Positions 58,096-64,000 of a DNA stretch of 64,000 bases are shown in pieces (position 1 is the first letter of the stretch; every line of letters begins with the position of its first letter). Made by a program: the position numbers and the translations under genes. The notes under the pieces were generated by a model, which was not told the DNA's origin, did not search any database, and saw only the letters and a program-made list of their open reading frames with translations. Origin of the DNA: Magnolia sinica (Eukaryota > Streptophyta > Magnoliopsida > Magnoliales > Magnoliaceae); contig NC_080586.1 in the NCBI RefSeq assembly GCF_029962835.1, forward strand, positions 70,247,001 through 70,311,000. Direction: 5' to 3'.

Positions 58096-59490
58096 CTTCT
58101 TTGGGTAAGAAAACCGGCTTTCTTGCCCCAGAAAGGCCCCTAGTGGGGCCATCAATGGGCCGGGCTAGGCCCGTGACTCTGGATCCTAGCCTGCCTTGGT
58201 GCGGGCTTTGTATAAGATCCCACACACATCTCAACCTATTTAGGATTTCAAGGGTTCTTCTTGTTGGGGACTGCGGAAGCACACAGAAATGAATCAAGTA
58301 AAGTAATCCAATCACACTAATTAAGCACAATATAAACACATCAATTTTAACTTAAAAAAATTCTTTAACGAAAAGCTACAACATAAAGCGACAGATGATC
58401 ACTATGAAAGTAGAAATTACAGAAGTTTAGAAAATACCTGATCTGAACAACCCCGAATCACCCCAAGCTACACATTTGAAACCTTAGTAACAAATTGAAA
58501 AGCTTTGAGATATACCCCAATTCCGATTACACTCCCATATAGCCTTAAGAAGAATCACAACCAAAATCATAAACCAATCCCGCAAATATGCTATTTTGCA
58601 TAACTCTGCAATACGTGGTATCGAACAAGTACCTGAATGGTACAGAAACCAACCGGAGAAATTCCGAAATTCTTGATGGGATCAAGCAGCTATTCGGTGG
58701 CATGGAAGGGTGCGCACTGGCATCAAATGGCCTGTCAATGGCATCAACAAACCATGTTTCTGAATTGATTTAAGACATCAAAAACAACACTTGTCATTTA
58801 CAATCAGTAATGGAGCACACCTAATGAACCGCTCAGCTCTTGAGCGGAAGTGGGTGGCCTTACTCACATGCATAATCATTGCGACCCAAGGCCCAGGCCT
58901 GTTTCTTTTGCCCCCTTCTCAACCCGAACCAGCCTCGGCCTTGGTTTTTCATTGCAAGCTGGGCTTGGGTCAGGACAGAACTTGACCTGCCCCAAGCATA
59001 GCCGTTGACTGCTCTACCCCAGGTTCAGATTGCTGAAGTGAAAATTGTTACCATTGATTGTCCTATGATTTTTTATGTGCAAGGATTGTATGGTTAAGGT
59101 ATGAGCCTGTGGTTGGAGTGGGCCCAGATTTTGAACTGATGGAATCGAGCCTGTTCGGTTGACCCTATTCAAAATTTTGGTTTTGATTGTCGCAGGTCTC
59201 ACCCATTAAGGGTGCTTTTATGTTATTCCTGACTAGGGTGATTACAATGGGGGCCTATGCCCATCAGCATGTTTTTCATGGTGACCCTTCAAGAGTGGGC
59301 CACACTTCATGAACGGCCCAAATTGCTAATAGTGCCAACGTCTTAAAGTTTTGCCCTCATTTTTTATAAGGAGCACCAGAAGACATATTTGTCCTTTGTG
59401 GGACCCACCGTGATGTGTGTGACATCTGCTCCGTCCATACAAAGCTGGTTTATTCCAAAATTCAAGTGAGCCACACCAAAAGGATGTTTA
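58096..59490. other. Non-coding, repeat fragments
   Basis: No gene supported. 59270-59480 has GTGGGCCACAC and GTGGGACCCACC blocks typical of the local MITEs. The rest is unassigned. Confidence 0.4.
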
Positions 59491-59716
59491 TGAATCTCTA
59501 GAGCTGGGCATCGGACCGAGTCGGACCGGATTGGGTCCAACCCGATCCGATCCTAAATCTCAGCAATCTTACCAAACTCGATCCGATCTGGGACCAAGTC
59601 CCAGTCACCCGACTCGAACCGATTCGAAGTGTATATGGCCTGATCCAATCCGAGTCCAACTCGGTCAGAAAAACCAATCGGATTAGATTGGGCAAGGTTC
59701 GAATATCCTTGCTGCT

Positions 59717-60273
59717 ATTATTGGTGTGGTCCATTTAAGCTTTAGATGTGATTAATTTTTTCTTCAAATGCTTTAAAATGATCTCTAAAAATATAAGAAC
59801 GGTGTAGATATAATAAATACATCACTATGGGGCCCATATAACTTTGATCTCCTTTGAACCGTTCGTACAACTCAGAGCTCGAGGCGTAGGCTTACGTGCA
59901 CAGCACGAAAGTGCATACTTAGGTACAATTTGCTGTATTAGGGTTAGCAAGTTCTATGTGTCTGATCATAGGGTATGTGTTATATCCAAACCGTCCATTC
60001 ATTTGGCAAGCTCGTCTTAAGGCTTGAGACAAAAAATAAGAAAGATCTAACTATCAAGTGGACCGCATGAATTGTTTAACGGTGAAAATCATTATCTCTG
60101 TCGCTATTTGCGGTGTGGTCCAGATGATCTTTGAATATTATTCATTTTTTGGATAATATACTATAATGATCTCTAAAAATATATGAACAGTATAGATATA
60201 ATAAATACATCACTGTGGGGCCCATATAACGTTGATCTCCTTGGAATCGTTCGTACAACTCGGAGCTCGAGGA
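59717..60273. repeat. Direct repeat pair (~170 bp each)
   Basis: 59717-59885 and 60106-60273 match well, including 'atgatctctaaaaatata', 'gggcccatataac' and 'tcgttcgtacaactc.gagctcgagg'. Confidence 0.85.
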
Positions 60274-60379
60274 GAGTCAGTGCCCATCTTTCACCAAAAT
60301 CTCGCTGAAATCCTGACAGCTACAGCTACAACTATAACTACACCGTACACATACCTATAGCTCTACAACAACTAGGTGG

Positions 60380-60790
60380 TATGTGGGCCCCTCCATGATG
60401 TATGTGTTTCATCCATTCCGTCCATCTATTTGTCCATATCATTTTAACATAAGAAACTAAAAATCAGGTATATCCCAATATCAAGTGGACCACATTAATG
60501 GAAACAATGTTCAATAAGTCTCGACCATTAAAAACTTTTCGGGGGCCATAAAAGTTTTGAACCAAGCTGATCTTTGTTTATTCCCTTCATTTGGGCCTGC
60601 ATGACCTAATCAACAGATTGGATGACCTTAGGTGGATTTTAATGATGGATATCCAATCACTATTGTTTTCCTATGGTGTGATCGACTTGAGATTTATATC
60701 CATCTCATTTTTGGGATCAAGACCTAAAATGATCTTAAAAAATGAATGAACGGAATGGATGAAACACATATATCATGGTGGGGCTCACAG
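60380..60790. repeat. F1-family foldback element, 410 bp
   Basis: The left 'ccatgatgtatgtgtttcat' with 'ccattccgtccat' pairs with the inverted right 'atgaaacacatatatcatgg'. The inside holds the ordered F1 blocks, including 'aaaacttttcgggggccat'. It lies within the hAT-like element. Confidence 0.8.
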
Positions 60791-60864
60791 AGCACTCACC
60801 ACCAGCGACGGAGCTGGTGGCAAGGGGAGTAGCCAATCCCTTCCATCTAAATACAAGTCTCTCT

Positions 60865-60985
60865 CCCGTGAAAGCGCTCTCTCTCTCTCTCTCAGGAAAG
60901 CTCCGTCTCTCTTTTACCAAAGCTTCGTCTCTCCTTAAGGCTATTTCTCTTATTGAAAATGAAAGCTCTCTCTCTCTCTTACCGA
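60865..60985. repeat. (CT)n-rich tract
   Basis: CTCTCTCTCTCTCTC runs at 60876-60892 and 60966-60979, with similar short sequences between them. Confidence 0.85.
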
Positions 60986-61191
60986 ATGTGATAATACGAC
61001 TATATGATATCATCGTTCCTGTGAATGCATGTGGTTTATCCGCTCCAGATCGGTTTGGATCTATTCGGATCGGGTTTTGGATCGAATTGGTCCGGATTGA
61101 CCACGATCCGAACCTGAGATCTGAATGGCCCAGCTCGATCCAAGCCGATCCAAGCTGTCGATTCGGATCGGGTCAGACATGCCCAGCTCTA

Positions 61192-61846
61192 TACAGGCCT
61201 AAAAATCTCACACTGCTAGAGAGACCAAGTAAAATCAAAATTTTGAATAGACTTAGCCTTTACAGTTCAAAATTTAGGCCCAAGGCAACCCAGGCCTGAC
61301 CCATAAACACCTCTACAGGTAGGGGTTGCAACTGGCAACAAGCGAGTCGACCCACCCATCGCGGCTTTGGATCGGTCTTAGACCTATTAACGTAGCTTGT
61401 GGGCTGCCTTTGGGCCTGGCATTCATGACCCAATTGTAGGTCCCTATAAAGCCCATTTGCTTAGCTAGCAGCTTGGCTATGCTTGTTTTGGGTTTGGGCG
61501 GGGCTTGGCTAGGCCCAGATAGACAGACCAGCCCAACATTGATGCCCAAAGCCCTAGCCCTAGCCCAAGCCTGGCATAGGCCTAGCACTAAGGTTAGATC
61601 ATAGTTCCTTTGCTCTAAAATCCCTATTTATTTGTGCATGTGTAACCCTCTTAATTGATGGATGAATTAGGCACATTCAAGTGAGAAAATAGGGATTATA
61701 TCAAAATTTAGGCAAGACCAAACCCTTTTTTTTTTGTCTTAGGTGTGAGCCTATTGTGCTCAGCTCATGTCGGGCTCAGGCCTTAGGCTGGGCCGTAGAC
61801 CCAGCCTTGCAGAGCTTGGACCACTAAACTTGGCTTGAGAACTGTG
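61192..61846. other. No recognisable feature
   Basis: Non-coding, with GCCCTAGCCCTAGCCC-type short repeats near 61550 and a poly-T run at 61727-61736. Confidence 0.45.
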
Positions 61847-62305
61847 CTGTGAAAACCTTTTACAGGAAGATCATGCAGTGGGATGCTAGGTGGGGTCCGC
61901 CACGATGTTCATGAGAAATATATATCGTGCATCCATTTTGAGAGATCATTTCAGGTCATGCGACAAAAAATGAGGTGTATCCAATATTCTAGTGGGCCGT
62001 ACGAGAGGAAACAGTAGGGATTTAGTGACCATTGTTTGAAAGATTCGTTTGGCCACAAAGTTTCATATGAGGCTATGTTTTCGGTGTTTTCACTTCATCC
62101 TAGTAGGAATGACCTTATAAAGGGTTTGGATGGCACATAAACATTAAGGTAGATCCCAAGAAGGTTTCAATAGATCCATCTCATTTTTGGTCGCATGACC
62201 TAAAATGAGCTCTCAAAACGGATGGACGGTGTGAATTTATCACAAGCATCACATGGACCCCACCTAGCATTCCAGTGCAAGAACTTCATGCAAAAGGCTT
62301 TCCCA
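61847..62305. mobile_element. MITE, ~459 bp, long inverted ends (F1-related interior)
   Basis: 'gtgaaaaccttttacaggaag' at the left matches the inverted right end 'gggaaagccttttgcatgaag', then GATGCTAGGTGGGGTCC on both sides and on through CATTTTAGGTCATGCGAC. The stem arms are about 120 bp. The interior has F1 blocks ('gaggaaacagtagggattta'). Confidence 0.85.
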
Positions 62306-62815
62306 GGAAATCCGCGTCCATGTTTTCACCACGCCAAGCCAGGGCTAATCATGAATAACCAACCCAGCCCATTTTTCAAGCCGATATAATAAATAGGCAT
62401 TAGTAACATAGATTATAGAATCCATATACCCATGTATATAGTATATGAAGAACTTTGATGCTCTGGGAGCATAAGTAGTGTAATGGACGACTCATGGGTA
62501 CTGTCCAAATTGTGGACCCCATTTTAGATGGTTAATAATATATCGATACACGTATTTAAGTCCATGAATATGGTTGATGATAGGGTAGGGCCTATGTTTA
62601 GTTGATGAGTAATTTTATTTTCATAATAAAAAGTTTTGATTTTATGGAAGAGCATGATAGCTAATACATACAAATTTACCAATTATACATATAGCATAAT
62701 ATATTTTTAACTTAGAGGGCCAGTCGTGAGCCGACCTGGCCCAGCCTAACCCTAGCCACCCTGGCCCAACCCTAGGCCAACCTAGCCTAGTGCATGAACA
62801 AGGAAGCAGGTTGTG
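62306..62815. other. No recognisable feature
   Basis: Non-coding. CCCAGCCTAACCCTAGCC-type short repeats at 62735-62790. Confidence 0.4.
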
Positions 62816-62819
62816 TGCT

Positions 62820-63220
62820 GAGTAAATTCCGTAGGGCCCACTGTGATTTATATGTATAATCCACTCTGTAAATTCATTTTACTAGATAATATTAAGGCTT
62901 GAGCCCAAAAATGAAGAATATCCAAAGCTCAAGTGGACCACAACATAAGAAACAACGCGTTGAAAAATTCTTAGGGGCCACAGAAGTTTTGGATCAAGCT
63001 GATATTTGTGTTTCCCATTCGTCCATGTCTGTACGATCTTATTAACAGTCTGGATGACAAATAAACATCACTATGGGCCCTAGGAGGGATTCAACTGTCG
63101 TAATCATTTTTCCCATAGTTTCTTGTGGTGTAGTCCACTTGAGCTTTGGATATGCTTCAATTTTGGGTTGAACCCCAAAAATGAGCTGAAATTTTGGATA
63201 GACTACTTAGATAAACCAAA
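62820..63220. repeat. F1-family foldback copy
   Basis: 'gaatatccaaagctcaagtgg' near 62906 pairs with inverted 'ccacttgagctttggatatgc' near 63134. Between them are the F1 blocks 'aaaattcttaggggccacag' and 'gttttggatcaagctgatat'. Confidence 0.8.
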
Positions 63221-63463
63221 TAGATTCAGTGGGCCCAACAAAGTTTTCTCAGTACGCAATCCAATCTCCATGAACAAAGGTTGCAACCATAAGAAGAAAA
63301 GGCCAATGTTAGTGACTAAGACATCCCAAACATGAATTTATTTGGGTAAGGGTCCATCATCTATGTGTATTGGTTAAGATCTATACTCAAAACCATCCAT
63401 CAGCATGAACAAATACATTTTAATTCTTAATTCACGTCTTTGCTAATTTCACACGTGGATGGA

Positions 63464-63755
63464 GCTCTACCCATCCACACACAACCACACGCGCCAATAT
63501 GCAATATGTGTATGAGAATGGAGCTTTCCATCTAATTGAAAACAATGCTCTAATCTTCTACTTGGAAAATAAGGCATTTTTCACTCATTTGGTGGTCCAT
63601 GATGTACAAAATAAACTAATGATTTTTTTAAAAAATGTTTAGCTAGCTTGACTTTTAAGCCATGAGATCTAGACAATGTAGCCACGCAACGGAAAGCATG
63701 GATCTCGCAAGTGTGTTCCATATCGGCACATGTTCTTGAGTGTGGTTGAGCATCC
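63464..63755. mobile_element. MITE, ~290 bp, same family as 57763-58095
   Basis: 'cgccaatatgcaatatgtgtatgagaatggagctttcc' at the left pairs with the inverted right end ('gccgatatggaacacacttgcgagatccatgctttcc' on the minus strand). It shares the layout of 57763-58095. I give the ends approximately. Confidence 0.7.
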
Positions 63756-64000
63756 CAACACGCGTGGAATTAGCAAACCTCTTGAAATAGAGCTTTTGCT
63801 AAGAGCATGTTGTTGGTGTTTTAAAATAACACAATCTTTGGTATTACTTGTGTTGTTTCAAAATGCTTGTGAAGCCCATCTTTTGTGGTTCCATGTGAGA
63901 AAGTTCAATCCCTCATTGGAAATTTATAAGAATATAAATAAGGTTAATAAATTATCCCTCCTCTTCTTGTTTTCAAAAATGCGAAGGCTATGCACTAACA
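63756..64000. other. No recognisable feature
   Basis: Non-coding sequence to the window edge. Confidence 0.4.

Larger units (their letters stand above)
59499..61191. mobile_element. Non-autonomous DNA transposon (hAT-like ends), 1.7 kb
   Basis: TAGAGCTGGGCAT at 59499 is matched in inverted form by ATGCCCAGCTCTA at 61179-61191. Both are followed by CGGACCG/GGATCGG-type repeats. No 8-bp duplication is visible, so the superfamily is uncertain. It contains a directly repeated block, an F1 foldback and (CT)n tracts but no coding region. Confidence 0.6.

Noticed and set aside
61313-61588. Open frame with QAWARARALGI
   Set aside because: It lies in CCCTAGCCC-type short repeats and matches no family.

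Overview
This window is plant nuclear DNA, almost entirely repetitive. I found no intact host gene. The evidence for a plant is the set of repeats: CACTA transposons with TNP2/DUF4218/DUF4216 and Transposase_24 proteins, a Ty3/Gypsy element with ~3 kb LTRs, Ty1/Copia elements, a tRNA-derived SINE, many foldback MITEs, and ANT-like AP2 exons carrying the 9-nt micro-exon typical of that family. The G/C-rich MITEs (GGGCCCACC, CCATCC and similar) remind me of magnoliid genomes, but this is an unverified impression.

Layout. (1) 1-1770: MITE-like repeats, an ATGG/ATGT tetranucleotide array and a short telomere-like fragment. (2) 1780-15029: the right-hand part of an autonomous-type CACTA element. 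It holds a decayed TNP2 gene, a fully open six-exon second gene (Transposase_24 type), tandem repeats, a 5.2 kb higher-order CCTAAA-type satellite, a MITE, subterminal GGACGGTC repeats and a terminal CACTACGCC inverted repeat. Its left end is not visible. (3) 15030-20098: 3' half of a Gypsy (Tekay/Del-like) element with its 3' LTR, broken by the CACTA end. (4) 20099-24997: two nested minus-strand Copia elements (A inside C). (5) 25000-29390: repeats, MITEs and microsatellites. (6) 29391-34168: a complete Copia provirus (B) with TSD AATCC and an internal deletion. (7) 34174-40600: repeats, a solo LTR with TSD TAAAA, a SINE with a 15-bp TSD and a MITE in an (AT)n tract. (8) 40614-48491: a CACTA-like non-autonomous element holding exons resembling AINTEGUMENTA-like AP2, a SEC12/PHF1-type WD40 gene and LINE ORF1, all on the minus strand. 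(9) 50789-57150: a minus-strand Copia provirus (D) whose apparent primer-binding site is complementary to its own U5. (10) 57151-64000: several MITE families.

The elements form a nested stack. Copia A lies in Copia C, the Gypsy LTR abuts Copia A, and the CACTA end lies in the Gypsy reverse transcriptase/RNase H region. Nearly all coding regions have lost function, and many of the changes look like C-to-T or G-to-A (TGG to TAG/TGA, CAG to TAG, CGA to TGA, splice GT to AT), as expected for methylated, silenced DNA. The exception is the second CACTA gene, which keeps all its splice sites and reading frame. The points most worth following are the self-complementary primer site of Copia D, the gene-capturing CACTA-like element, and the large satellite inside the CACTA element.
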